From Roseobacter litoralis Och 149 (GTDB taxonomy: Bacteria; Pseudomonadota; Alphaproteobacteria; Rhodobacterales; Rhodobacteraceae): DNA of 64,000 bases. The translations under genes and the position numbers were made by a program. This document shows positions 7,329 through 15,329 of this stretch, in pieces; position 1 is the first letter of the stretch, and the number at the start of each line of letters is the position of its first letter. The stretch covers positions 1,798,001 to 1,862,000 of the forward strand of contig NC_015730.1 of NCBI RefSeq assembly GCF_000154785.2, given 5' to 3'. The notes under the pieces were generated by a model. It did no database searches, was not told the DNA's origin, and saw only the letters and a list, made by a program, of their open reading frames with translations.

Positions 7329-8411
7329 GTGAAAACGCTTCTGGTTGTGGATGATACGCCCGAAGATCGAGAGGTGCTCGCACGCATTTTTTCGACAGTT
7401 TCACCGGCGAATTATGAGGTTATTGAAGCAACCAACGCGGTGTCCTGCTTTGAGATGCTAGAAGGCTGTAAGAACATCGATTGTCTTTTACTGGATTATT
7501 CTATGCCTGGCCTGGACGGGCTGCATTTGTTGCGAGATCTGTTGGATCGATACCCTCAGATTCCAATCGTTATGGTCACAGGGCAAGGCAACGAAAAGAT
7601 TGCCGTAGATGCGATAAAATTGGGCGCACAAGACTATGTCGTAAAAGGTGCTTTCTCGGAAGTTCAGATAAGACGTCGGGTGGACATGGCGATTGACCAC
7701 AAGGAACTGGAACGCCGCTTAGCACGTCAGCAGGAAAGCCTGAGAGACTTTGCTGATATCTTAGTGCATGACTTGCGGGCTCCTTTGCGTGCGATAAAAG
7801 GCCCGATCGAGATGTTGACGGTTAGTGAAGCACCTATAACCGATGAAATGCAGCTCAAGCTATTCAGTTTCATAACTGAGAGCGTCGAACAAATGGACAG
7901 AATGATCCTGTCGCTCCAGAGGTTTTCGGAACCGCAGCGATCCGAAGCGGAATTCGAGATGTTCTGCCCAACGCGCTTGTTTGATTACACTCTAAGCGCA
8001 CTTGCACATGACGTTGCAGCTGCAAGAACAACTCTGACCTTCCAACAAAATCCGCCAAAAATCTGGGGGTCAGTCCATCTGTTGGGACAGCTGCTCCAGA
8101 ACCTGGTCGACAACGCACTAAAATACAGAGTTATGCCGAAAGGCAAAATTCATGTCGTCATCGTGGATGCGGTAGACGCATGGCGGCTTATCGTTACCGA
8201 CGATGGTATGGGCATTGCACCGGAACACCTGACCGATATATTTGAGCCGTTCAAAAGGTTGAACTCAGGTCGTGAATTCAAAGGAACAGGACTTGGTTTG
8301 GCGACCTGCATGCGGATTGCTGAACATCATGATGCGACCATAATTTGCGAGTCCGAACTTGGCCATGGCTCTACATTTACATTATCTCTGCCGAAACCAG
8401 AGCCGAGCTAG
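7329..8411 (+). CDS. receiver-histidine kinase hybrid (REC-HisKA-HATPase)
   Basis: 360-aa soluble protein with a receiver domain at residues 1-120 (VVDDT, Asp56 in DCLLLDYSMPGLDG, Lys106 in YVVKGAF), then a kinase core with His147 in DILVHDLRAPLRAI, N-box LLQNLVDNALKY, G1 VTDDGMGIAPE, F-box IFEPFKRL and G2 GTGLGLATC. Having the receiver in front of the kinase allows phosphate input from the upstream ETR1-like kinase to control this second kinase. It lies 4 bases after the preceding receiver gene and is convergent with another receiver gene. The arrangement suggests a multi-step relay with no DNA-binding output in the cluster. Confidence 0.9.
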   Translation: MKTLLVVDDTPEDREVLARIFSTVSPANYEVIEATNAVSCFEMLEGCKNIDCLLLDYSMPGLDGLHLLRDLLDRYPQIPIVMVTGQGNEKIAVDAIKLGAQDYVVKGAFSEVQIRRRVDMAIDHKELERRLARQQESLRDFADILVHDLRAPLRAIKGPIEMLTVSEAPITDEMQLKLFSFITESVEQMDRMILSLQRFSEPQRSEAEFEMFCPTRLFDYTLSALAHDVAAARTTLTFQQNPPKIWGSVHLLGQLLQNLVDNALKYRVMPKGKIHVVIVDAVDAWRLIVTDDGMGIAPEHLTDIFEPFKRLNSGREFKGTGLGLATCMRIAEHHDATIICESELGHGSTFTLSLPKPEPS

Positions 8412-8478
8412 TCTGAAACCATGTTACAGGTTTCCACCTGGTCTGACCACCGGGATGCCACCTCGCAGGACGGTTGCC

Positions 8479-8943
8479 CTAACGCACAGAGCCATTCAAT
8501 TTGCTTTCACGGTTTTCCAACAATTTCCAATAGTGTTCCATGTTTGTCGGCAAATCCGACATCTCCCATTGGCACCTTGAGCCGTCTAAGAATGCACGAA
8601 GCCGGTTCATGTCGACTGGTTTTGTCAAAAACCCATCGCAATCGCTGACGAGCGCCGTAGCCCGGGTAGTGTCACCGCCATCGCTGGTGAGCATAACCAC
8701 GCGGGTGACTTTTCGGTTCAGCATCTTACCAAGTTTTTTCACCAAATCCGTGCCAAGACGTCCTGGCATATGTTGGTCTACAAAGACGATGTCGTAAGGC
8801 TTCGCATCGCTGCACGCAACTTTCTCAAGCGCTCGATCCGGCGAAGACCGCCACGTTACGACCGCCGCAGGCAAAATCGTCGCCAGCTTGGTCGACAACT
8901 CCAAGGCGTCATATTCACTGTCATCAACGATCAGAATATTCAA
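8479..8943 (-). CDS. single-domain response regulator
   Basis: About 154-aa receiver protein. A TTG at 8943 is proposed as start because GGGAG lies 6 bases upstream and the domain begins at once (NILIVDDSEYDALEL); an ATG at 8970 would add nine unrelated residues. Phosphoacceptor Asp56 is in DIVFVDQHMPGRLG, with VVMLTSDGGD and FLTKPVDMNRL following. The C-terminal tail ending near HYWKLLENRESK carries no known output domain. It is convergent with the hybrid kinase gene, and a perfect CtrA box lies about 60 bases upstream, so it may be the terminal element of the phosphorelay. Confidence 0.87.
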   Translation of the reverse strand: MNILIVDDSEYDALELSTKLATILPAAVVTWRSSPDRALEKVACSDAKPYDIVFVDQHMPGRLGTDLVKKLGKMLNRKVTRVVMLTSDGGDTTRATALVSDCDGFLTKPVDMNRLRAFLDGSRCQWEMSDLPTNMEHYWKLLENRESKLNGSVR

Positions 8944-9002
8944 ATTACACTCCCAACGCCCGAGCACCAATCAATTTGCAGCAAACGCTTGCACGCCAAG
9001 GG

Positions 9003-9017
9003 TTAATCAAACGTTAA
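9003..9017 (-). promoter_or_regulatory. CtrA-type binding box
   Basis: TTAATCAAACGTTAAC matches TTAA-N7-TTAA(C) exactly and lies 60 bases upstream of the receiver gene transcribed leftward from 8943. It is the second perfect CtrA box flanking the same signalling cluster, the other being at 5557-5571, which makes chance less likely. Binding is inferred. Confidence 0.6.
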
Positions 9018-9442
9018 CTCTCCGCTCTACCCTGTGCTGACTCTTTTCGTTCTACGGTGATCGTTCCCCAACTTCCGGTCATAGCTATGCATTATGACGT
9101 GCTGGGCATCATTTAAGCAGCCGAGTATGTTCGCGATCTGCGCCTTGCCTCTCAAATCATCACCGCGCTTTTGGCGAACGGCCGGTTTCTATACCGCATG
9201 ACTGCGAATAGTCTTCCGCACATGCAGCAATCCACTTGCTCCGAGCACGCGTAACGAAAAAATCAAATTCACAGTTTGGGCTCTTTCGAGACCTTCGCTG
9301 CGCAATGCCCGAACGGCCGGTCTTCCTCGTTGGATCGAAATGCATGATATTTGCAACAGCGTCATTCAGCTATAAAAACAAGGCAAATGAGGCGGTGCAC
9401 ATATCAGGTGCATAATGTATCTGGCTAGAGTAGGATGCTCCC
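9018..9442. repeat. gap with degenerate dispersed repeat units
   Basis: No gene is supported, although a 61-codon minus-strand frame at 9160-9345 is open. The 11-mer GAACGGCCGGT occurs twice, at 9176-9186 and 9311-9321. On the minus strand the segment from GCTGCATG to CGTTC has the same 53-base spacing as a segment near 13600-13660, with about half the positions identical, so this looks like a decayed repeat family rather than a protein. Just before the recombinase gene is an inverted pair TGCAC/GTGCA (9396-9412), which could be a recombinase site or operator. Confidence 0.4.
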
Positions 9443-9988
9443 ATGCATATCGGTTACGCCAGAGTGTCTAGTCAGGGACAATCCCTTGATCGCCAGGTCG
9501 GCGCACTGAACACAATCAAAGCCGACAGGATTTTCCGTGAGGTGGCATCTGGGCGGACCGTTAAGGGCCGTCCTCAATTGGAACGTGCCATCGATGCTTT
9601 GGGGGCAGGGGATGTTCTGGTCATCGCTGAATGGGACAGGGCGACCAGATCGATGATGGATGGGATCAATATCATCCAGCGCGTCGCGGACAGATCAGCT
9701 ACCGTCAAGGTCTTGGACAAACCTTGGCTCGACCTTACGACCCCGATGGGCAAGGGCATTCTGGCCTTTCTTTCAGCTTTGGCTGAGGACGAGCGAGAAC
9801 GTATTACCCGACGCGCCAATGAAGGCCGCCAGATCGCAATCGCAAACGGAACCAAGTTTGGACGTAAGCCAAAGCTCACAGACCATCAGCGTCAACTTGC
9901 ACGCCAGCGCATGGCAGATGGTGATACTTGCCGCGCCATAGCGCGGGACTTGGGCGTCGCTCACACGACGATTTCAAGACTACGATGA
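9443..9988 (+). CDS. serine recombinase (resolvase/invertase family)
   Basis: 181-aa small serine recombinase of full length. The catalytic domain starts MHIGYARVSSQGQSLDRQ, with the nucleophile Ser9 in the YARVSS motif, and continues with the Arg-rich WDRATRSMMDG and LAEDERERITRRANEGR helices. The C-terminal Hin-like helix-turn-helix reads RQLARQRMADGDTCRAIARD then GVAHTTISRLR. Such enzymes resolve cointegrates or invert DNA. No transposase or invertible segment is visible next to it, so its target is unknown; an inverted repeat just upstream is one candidate. It separates the signalling cluster from the nuclease/Zorya region. Confidence 0.92.
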   Translation: MHIGYARVSSQGQSLDRQVGALNTIKADRIFREVASGRTVKGRPQLERAIDALGAGDVLVIAEWDRATRSMMDGINIIQRVADRSATVKVLDKPWLDLTTPMGKGILAFLSALAEDERERITRRANEGRQIAIANGTKFGRKPKLTDHQRQLARQRMADGDTCRAIARDLGVAHTTISRLR

Positions 9989-10384
9989 CGAGAATTAGTG
10001 CGGAGCGATCAACACCATGGGCGGGAAGCGGACTTTCTCTGCAAGTGCCGCAGCAAGTTACCAACATAGCCAAAGTAGACATCCAAGACACATCGTCCAC
10101 GCCACCGCATACGGAATTGCATTGTCCCGTTGAGCCACTGTGCTCACCATTACTTTGTGATTTACTCTGCATCTCGGATTCGAAAACCGAAACGGCCAGG
10201 AAGAGTACTTCGTGGCAGTTTAGCGAGGAATGCAACAATATGTTGTGAAGGTGCCTTAGTGAGGTCAAGCGCGATCAGTTGAGCACCATAAATAGTGGCT
10301 TCATCGTTTGGGTTCGCTAGATTTGGCACATATTCGCCTGTAGTCTACTGATACATCATTCGAATCCGAGAAAGCTGGGCTTAT
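9989..10384. other. gap without a recognisable gene
   Basis: About 400 bases with no supported coding frame. GAAGCGGACTTTCTCTGC near 10024-10041 resembles the degenerate repeat segments seen at 9160-9345 and 13600-13660. The right end must contain the promoter of the 742-aa gene; the region before its ATG is A+T-rich, but no clear -35/-10 pair was identified. Confidence 0.35.
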
Positions 10385-12613
10385 ATGGCGTTACAAACTA
10401 TTGATCACCGCCTCGTCGACATCGCTTTAGAGCGGGTCGGTGGGGTCGACTTCGAAAATTTCGTTCAGTCTTTCTTCTCTGCGGTGATGGGAGTTTCCTA
10501 TATTCCGCTTGGCGGCATACATGATGGCGGCGCTGATGGATTAATTGCCGATTCAATTTTTGAAGACAAAACCCAAGCACGATTTCTGCAAGCGTCGGTT
10601 ACTCCGGACACAAAAACCAAGGTTCGCCACACTCTAAAGCGCCTACGTAAGTATGGACGAACCCCTAAATCTCTCATCTATTGTACCAGCAAGTCAGCCG
10701 GACCAATCGATGTTCTAGAATCTGACCTCTCTGATGAGCTGGACTGCCGAATTACAATAAGAGACGCACAGTACTTCACTCACCAAATCAACAACTCTCC
10801 TCAGACAATTCAGGCGTTTTCATCCTATCTTGCCCCTTCGGTGAGCTTTCTGTCGGAAACTGGAAGTGCGTCTTTGATACAGAGCGCGGATGCACTCCCG
10901 GCGCGAACCCTCTGTGTCTTTGTGGGGCAAGAGCTCGAGCGACGTCGAGGCCAGACTCAGTTGCTTGAGGCTGTGACCGACAGTTTGATCATCTGGGCTC
11001 TTGAGGGAACGGACCCGGACAAGAAAATTTTCAGAACCAAGGACGAGATTGAGAAACAGGTCATCAATGCGATGCCGTCCGCCAAGACCTTCTTTAAGGG
11101 CGTTCTTGACACTAGGCTAGAAGATCTTCGAACAAAGTTAGAAGGCGGGCGGCGTGTCAATTTCCATCCAAAGGAAAATGGGTTCTGCTTGCCGTACGAA
11201 ACCAGGGAGCTGATAAAGTCCGAGAACGTTGAAGACGAAGCGCTTCGAATTGGTGTTAGCGAGGTTTTTCGAAAGCGAGCAGAACAAGAAATCGTGGATC
11301 GAACTAACAATCGTGAACTCATAGAGTTCGCGGTTCGCGTTTGTCACTCCGCGATTCACAAAACATTTCTCGGGCAAGGGCTAGAACTATCACTGTTCCT
11401 CTCCGATGAACCTGACGAAAACGAATTGCCCTCGATCGAGTCCTATATCGATGAAGCGATTGAAGAGAACGGCCTTAAGGGCAACGATGCCGGAATTGTC
11501 TCGCTGGCCGCGCTGAACGTACTTCGGCAAGCTTTTTATAGCAGTAGCCGGAAGGAAAGGGTCTATCTGGGAAAACTGAGCCGCACTTATGTTTTGATGT
11601 TTCTTCTGAAGAACGAGCCAAGAATCGTTGAGTACTTGAGATCGATGTCTTCGCATTTTGTCCTTTATGTCGGATCAGACATCTTGGTTCGCAGCTTGTC
11701 GGAGCACCTGCTTCCGAAGGAGGATCAAATGACAAAAAATGCACTCAACACAGTACGCAGTGCTGGATCAAAGCTCATACTGACCGACAAGGCGCTAGAC
11801 GAGGTTTGGCATCACCTGAAAGTGTCGCACTATGAGTATGTAAACAACTTCCAAGAAATCGCCCAGTTCATGAACTTTGACCTTGCGAAGCAGATCAACA
11901 AAATCCTTATACGTTCCTACTTCTATGCCCGGTTAGAAAACCAGGTTGCAAAGAAACCGCCTTTCTCGTGGGACCGATACATCTCTCAGTTTTGCACCGT
12001 GAAAGAGCTTGGCAATCAATCGTCACGTGACGAGCTTCGAGAGTATTTGATAAACGAGTTCAAAATGGTGTTTGAGACCTCTGAGGAAATGGAAGTCGGA
12101 CTTGATTTGGACGAGCGAGATAGCCTCGCCAAGAAGATGCTCAAAGTGCGCGGCAAGACCGGACGGGATCAGGAGTCGGAAAAAACACTTAGTAAAAATG
12201 CGGCTACTACAGCCCTCAGAATTTACCAACAGCGAAAGGTGAATGACGAAAGGGCGGGATCAAACCCTTTTGGTCATAAGACGTGGTGGATGACGCAACA
12301 GACCCGAATTCGTAACGCTACCGGCGAGCTGGTTGCAAAGAACCGGTCGCGATACATGCTTCGGCCTGAGTTTATCCTTCATTTTCTCTCTATGATGCCA
12401 TCTAGTTCGGATATGGCAGCCAGCTACACGGAAGTATTTCCATCGATTTTGGGCGTTCGTTTAGGTAATCGAATGGACGAAAAGGCCTTCCGCACGGTGA
12501 TCCAGAATGCGAAGGATGTATTTGATAAAATGGACGATTCTCGCGCTCGCGTCGTTCTTTCAACTGAAACTACGAAGCTTCAGTCTGACTTCTTGAAAAA
12601 ATACGACTACTAA
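10385..12613 (+). CDS. large putative defence protein: restriction-endonuclease-like N-terminus plus PIN-like C-terminus
   Basis: 742-aa protein of a family I do not recognise by name. Residues 20-135 look like an Mrr-type restriction-endonuclease fold: FENFVQSFF, then LGGIHDGGADGL (Asp47, Asp51) and FLQASVTPD at 67-75, where the usual (E/Q)-x-K appears as Gln69-x-Ser71. Residues 160-415 are helical without a clear domain. From about 424 a PIN-like nuclease is suggested by FVLYVGSDILVRSLS (Asp432), LILTDKALDEVWHHL (Glu473) and a later FGHKTWWMTQQTR strand. It is soluble, more A+T-rich than core genes and isolated by roughly 300-400-base gaps. Placed between AbiE and Zorya, it may be a stand-alone anti-phage nuclease. 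The loss of the catalytic Lys could mean that the N-terminal domain only binds DNA. Confidence 0.7.
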   Translation: MALQTIDHRLVDIALERVGGVDFENFVQSFFSAVMGVSYIPLGGIHDGGADGLIADSIFEDKTQARFLQASVTPDTKTKVRHTLKRLRKYGRTPKSLIYCTSKSAGPIDVLESDLSDELDCRITIRDAQYFTHQINNSPQTIQAFSSYLAPSVSFLSETGSASLIQSADALPARTLCVFVGQELERRRGQTQLLEAVTDSLIIWALEGTDPDKKIFRTKDEIEKQVINAMPSAKTFFKGVLDTRLEDLRTKLEGGRRVNFHPKENGFCLPYETRELIKSENVEDEALRIGVSEVFRKRAEQEIVDRTNNRELIEFAVRVCHSAIHKTFLGQGLELSLFLSDEPDENELPSIESYIDEAIEENGLKGNDAGIVSLAALNVLRQAFYSSSRKERVYLGKLSRTYVLMFLLKNEPRIVEYLRSMSSHFVLYVGSDILVRSLSEHLLPKEDQMTKNALNTVRSAGSKLILTDKALDEVWHHLKVSHYEYVNNFQEIAQFMNFDLAKQINKILIRSYFYARLENQVAKKPPFSWDRYISQFCTVKELGNQSSRDELREYLINEFKMVFETSEEMEVGLDLDERDSLAKKMLKVRGKTGRDQESEKTLSKNAATTALRIYQQRKVNDERAGSNPFGHKTWWMTQQTRIRNATGELVAKNRSRYMLRPEFILHFLSMMPSSSDMAASYTEVFPSILGVRLGNRMDEKAFRTVIQNAKDVFDKMDDSRARVVLSTETTKLQSDFLKKYDY

Positions 12614-12921
12614 GAGATCAGTCGCGCCAAAGCGCGAGCCGGATGCGGATCGGCACGCTGCGGCCGAACAGGCCTGACAGATGACCGCATCCGTTCACAT
12701 TCGCAAAACACTCAAAAATAGCTTGCATTAACGGGGGCATCCACAGATGTGAATTCACCACCCTCTTGATTTCGCGGTTGCAGCGAATGGTCGGTATGAC
12801 GGGCCGCACCGCGGCACGCCGTTCAGTGGGCGAACGGCAAGTTTAGGACGATTGCCGAACAACTTTGTGTTTATACTAACGCGCTGCCGATATGAATCGG
12901 AGTGCTTTTACATTGAGCGCA
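12614..12921. other. gap with inverted repeats, no gene supported
   Basis: The segment separates two genes that converge here. Three inverted repeats are visible: TCGCG/CGCGA around 12622-12637, GGATGCGG at 12641-12648 with CCGCATCC at 12685-12692, and GCCGTTC at 12818-12824 with GAACGGC at 12832-12838. None is followed by a T-run, so they are not standard terminators. An open minus-strand frame (12618-12809) looks like part of the degenerate repeat family rather than a gene. Confidence 0.35.
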
Positions 12922-13479
12922 TTACGCCTCGCTCAATAGGTGCGCCAGTTCCCGGCTGTAGGCCTCGGTCGCCGTCTCCTGATCGTTAAATTTTTTGTTC
13001 TTGAGCTCTCCTGTGCCTCCCGCTCCAACGTGACGCAATTGCAGGTGAAGGTATGGTTCGCTCCCAACTTCGTCCTGAATCCACGCCAGGCTGAGATTTT
13101 TCTTGGTCGCAGTCTTGTAAGATATATAAACGTCAACGTATCGCGTTCCATTGATCATATATCCGCCAGTTTTAACTCCGTTTTTGAGATGATTTCCTGA
13201 CAAATCAAATTCAGTGGCAACCCTTTCATAAAGTGCTTCAAGGAAATCTCGGCCTTGCTCGTCTTTTGGCCCGCCCAAGCGTGTCGCAATGGCGGGAGAA
13301 ACTATGCGGAGCCGCTGCATAACGGCCTCGTCAAGCGTTTCACGGTCTATATCTTCAAGGTCTGGATGGCGATGAATATTGGCGTGAAGACGCTTGAGCA
13401 CCGTTGCATCATCAAGCTCCGAAATTCGGCTCAGCGTTGATTTAATCTGTTCTTGCAATTTCTTCGTATCAAAACTCAT
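12922..13479 (-). CDS. hypothetical protein of 185 residues
   Basis: Not recognised. The soluble 185-aa product starts MSFDTKKLQEQIKSTLSRIS, a helical N-terminal third, and has a beta-rich C-terminal half: GGYMINGTRYVDVYISYK, LSLAWIQDEVG and YLHLQLRHVGAGG. A GGGAGA ribosome site precedes the ATG. No transmembrane segment, signal peptide or catalytic motif is evident. It is transcribed against its neighbours and sits between two putative nuclease genes in a defence-rich stretch, so a role as immunity, regulatory or defence protein is possible but unsupported. Confidence 0.65.
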   Translation of the reverse strand: MSFDTKKLQEQIKSTLSRISELDDATVLKRLHANIHRHPDLEDIDRETLDEAVMQRLRIVSPAIATRLGGPKDEQGRDFLEALYERVATEFDLSGNHLKNGVKTGGYMINGTRYVDVYISYKTATKKNLSLAWIQDEVGSEPYLHLQLRHVGAGGTGELKNKKFNDQETATEAYSRELAHLLSEA

Positions 13480-13822
13480 ATTTTCTCCCGCACCTCGCTT
13501 CTCATAAAGATCACTTCTCTATCTTTGGCAATTGGAGCTTGAAAGCCAGTTCATTTCTCTCGCAGTGGTTTGGCTACCCGCTGCAGTCTACAAGAACGAC
13601 CGCTTTTCCCGCTGCGTAGCGACACCAGAATTTGCGTTCATGCAGCATTTGCTTTGCAGCAAGCGCACGCAGGACGAAAAGTGAATTCACTGGTCGACAG
13701 TAGTTGGAGCTTGCGTTCGACGCTTTGGAGGGGAGGACACGTACTTGATATTGTGGAATTCGCAATTGACGAACGTCAAGGGGAACGATCTTATGCTCGC
13801 ATACATAGTGTGGGGAAAGTGG
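13480..13822. other. divergent promoter gap with a degenerate repeat segment
   Basis: The segment lies between the leftward 185-aa gene and the rightward nuclease gene, so it should hold both promoters. On the minus strand the part from GCTGCATG to CGTTC (about 13600-13660) shares spacing and about half its bases with a segment near 9176-9235. An in-frame ATG at 13745 exists, but the ribosome site GGGGAAAG favours the start at 13823. Confidence 0.35.
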
Positions 13823-15181
13823 ATGTCTGAAGAGTTACCTGAGTACTTAACACAGGGAGAACAGGCACGCCTTTTTCCAGTCCTTGCAACCACATCCAAA
13901 GAAGGCAGGACAACTTCCATTGTGTTGGCTTGCTTAGCGAAAATAGACGAGTTTGGGGCATCGCTTCTAAACAGTTTGGGTCAAAAAGTGGGCGTACGGA
14001 CTAAAATAGAGACCTACACTGAGGTCGTTTGTAAAAACCATGCTCCAAATATTAAAGATCGCCCTGACGGCCTGATTGTTGTGCGAAATGGCAGCCGTGA
14101 GTGGAGAGCTCTCGTCGAAGCAAAAGTAGGCTCAAACGAGCTCGATTCCGACCAGATTGAAAAATACCGCCAGCTTGCAAAAGACAACGCCATTGATTGC
14201 GTGATTTCCATATCAAATCAGTTTGCCACTTCGCCCGCGTTACATCCGCTGCAAGATGTCCAGAAAAGTCGATCGAAGATACCAGTTTTCCATTGGTCAT
14301 GGATGTACGTCCTGACAGAGGCAGATTTGCTGCTAAGCCAGGATCTGATTGCTGATACTGATCAAAGGTTATTGTTGAATGAGTTGCGCCGTTTTTTGAC
14401 CCACGAAAGTGCGGGTGTCAAAGGTTTCGACCGCATGCCCAAAGAGTGGGCTGAGTTGAACAAGCTTGTATCCAGTGGTGGAGTTATCTCGTCAAAGTCG
14501 TCAGACGCTGCAAAAGTTGTGTCAGCTTGGCATCAAGAAACCCGCGATCTAGCCTTGATACTTAGCCGGATGACCGAAACCACAGTGACGGAGCGGTTAA
14601 GTCGAAAGCACAAATTAGATGGAGCTGCGCGGGTAAAGGACGAGATCAGTTTTTTGCGAGAAAGCCAAATCTTGTGTTCCGAGCTTGATGTGCCAGATGC
14701 TGCGGCCCCTTTGGAGATCATCGTCGATATTAAGCGGCGAAGCGTTGATGTAGGTGTGACTCTACGAGCACCCGAAGACAAAGTATCAACCAAAGCACGG
14801 GTCAACTGGATTTTGAGGCAAGTCAAAACGGCCAACTCGGATGACTTGTATCTTAGAATGATGTGGCCCGGAAAAGCTGAACCGACGCAATATTTGATTT
14901 CAGAGTTGAGAGAACGTCCGGAGCTTGCTGAAGCTGAAAGAAGCCATCTGTCGCCCCACAGTTTTCATATATTCTGTTCGAAACGATTGGGCGCCCGATT
15001 TACACAACAGGCTAATTTCATCGTGGACCTAGAAGCGATTATTCCAAGCTTTTATGGCAACGTCGGTGCTGAATTAACTGCATGGCAGAGGAGGGCTCCA
15101 AAGATCAAAGAGGACCGCGCTTCTGCTGAAGATGTTTCAACACGGGGCATATCGGAAGATGCACAAGAGTACGATCCCTAG
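13823..15181 (+). CDS. PD-(D/E)XK nuclease-like protein next to Zorya
   Basis: 452-aa protein starting MSEELPEYLTQGEQARLFPV at 13823, chosen for the GGGGAAAG ribosome site. Residues 75-125 hold a clean PD-(D/E)XK signature: RPDGLIVV (Asp82), a strand, then ALVEAKVGSNELD (Glu99-x-Lys101) and the following helix DQIEKYRQLAKD with the commonly conserved Gln111. The remaining 300 residues are mixed and unassigned; FHWSWMYVLTEADLLL resembles the second strand of this nuclease group. It ends 148 bases before zorA in the same direction. It could be an accessory Zorya nuclease or an independent defence gene; no published pairing is known to me. Confidence 0.75.
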   Translation: MSEELPEYLTQGEQARLFPVLATTSKEGRTTSIVLACLAKIDEFGASLLNSLGQKVGVRTKIETYTEVVCKNHAPNIKDRPDGLIVVRNGSREWRALVEAKVGSNELDSDQIEKYRQLAKDNAIDCVISISNQFATSPALHPLQDVQKSRSKIPVFHWSWMYVLTEADLLLSQDLIADTDQRLLLNELRRFLTHESAGVKGFDRMPKEWAELNKLVSSGGVISSKSSDAAKVVSAWHQETRDLALILSRMTETTVTERLSRKHKLDGAARVKDEISFLRESQILCSELDVPDAAAPLEIIVDIKRRSVDVGVTLRAPEDKVSTKARVNWILRQVKTANSDDLYLRMMWPGKAEPTQYLISELRERPELAEAERSHLSPHSFHIFCSKRLGARFTQQANFIVDLEAIIPSFYGNVGAELTAWQRRAPKIKEDRASAEDVSTRGISEDAQEYDP

Positions 15182-15329
15182 ACTGCCTGCCTTCAACTTT
15201 TGCGTTAACAAAGGGCCGTCGGCGCTTGCTCCTTAGCGATGGATGTGTCGTTTGGAACGGGGACGCTGTCCCTTTGACCACAGGCCCATGAAAGCGGATA
15301 GTCGTGTTGAAATGTAATTCTTTAGAAAA

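Noticed and set aside
8415..8434. GAAACC/GGTTTC hairpin between convergent kinase and receiver genes as a terminator
   Set aside because: Only 6 base pairs with an 8-base loop and no T-run on either strand.
9160..9345. 61-codon minus-strand frame as a gene
   Set aside because: No ribosome site or family match, and the segment shares spacing with other decayed intergenic repeats.
12618..12809. 63-codon minus-strand frame as a gene
   Set aside because: It lies in a hairpin-rich gap with no ribosome site and resembles the dispersed repeat segments.
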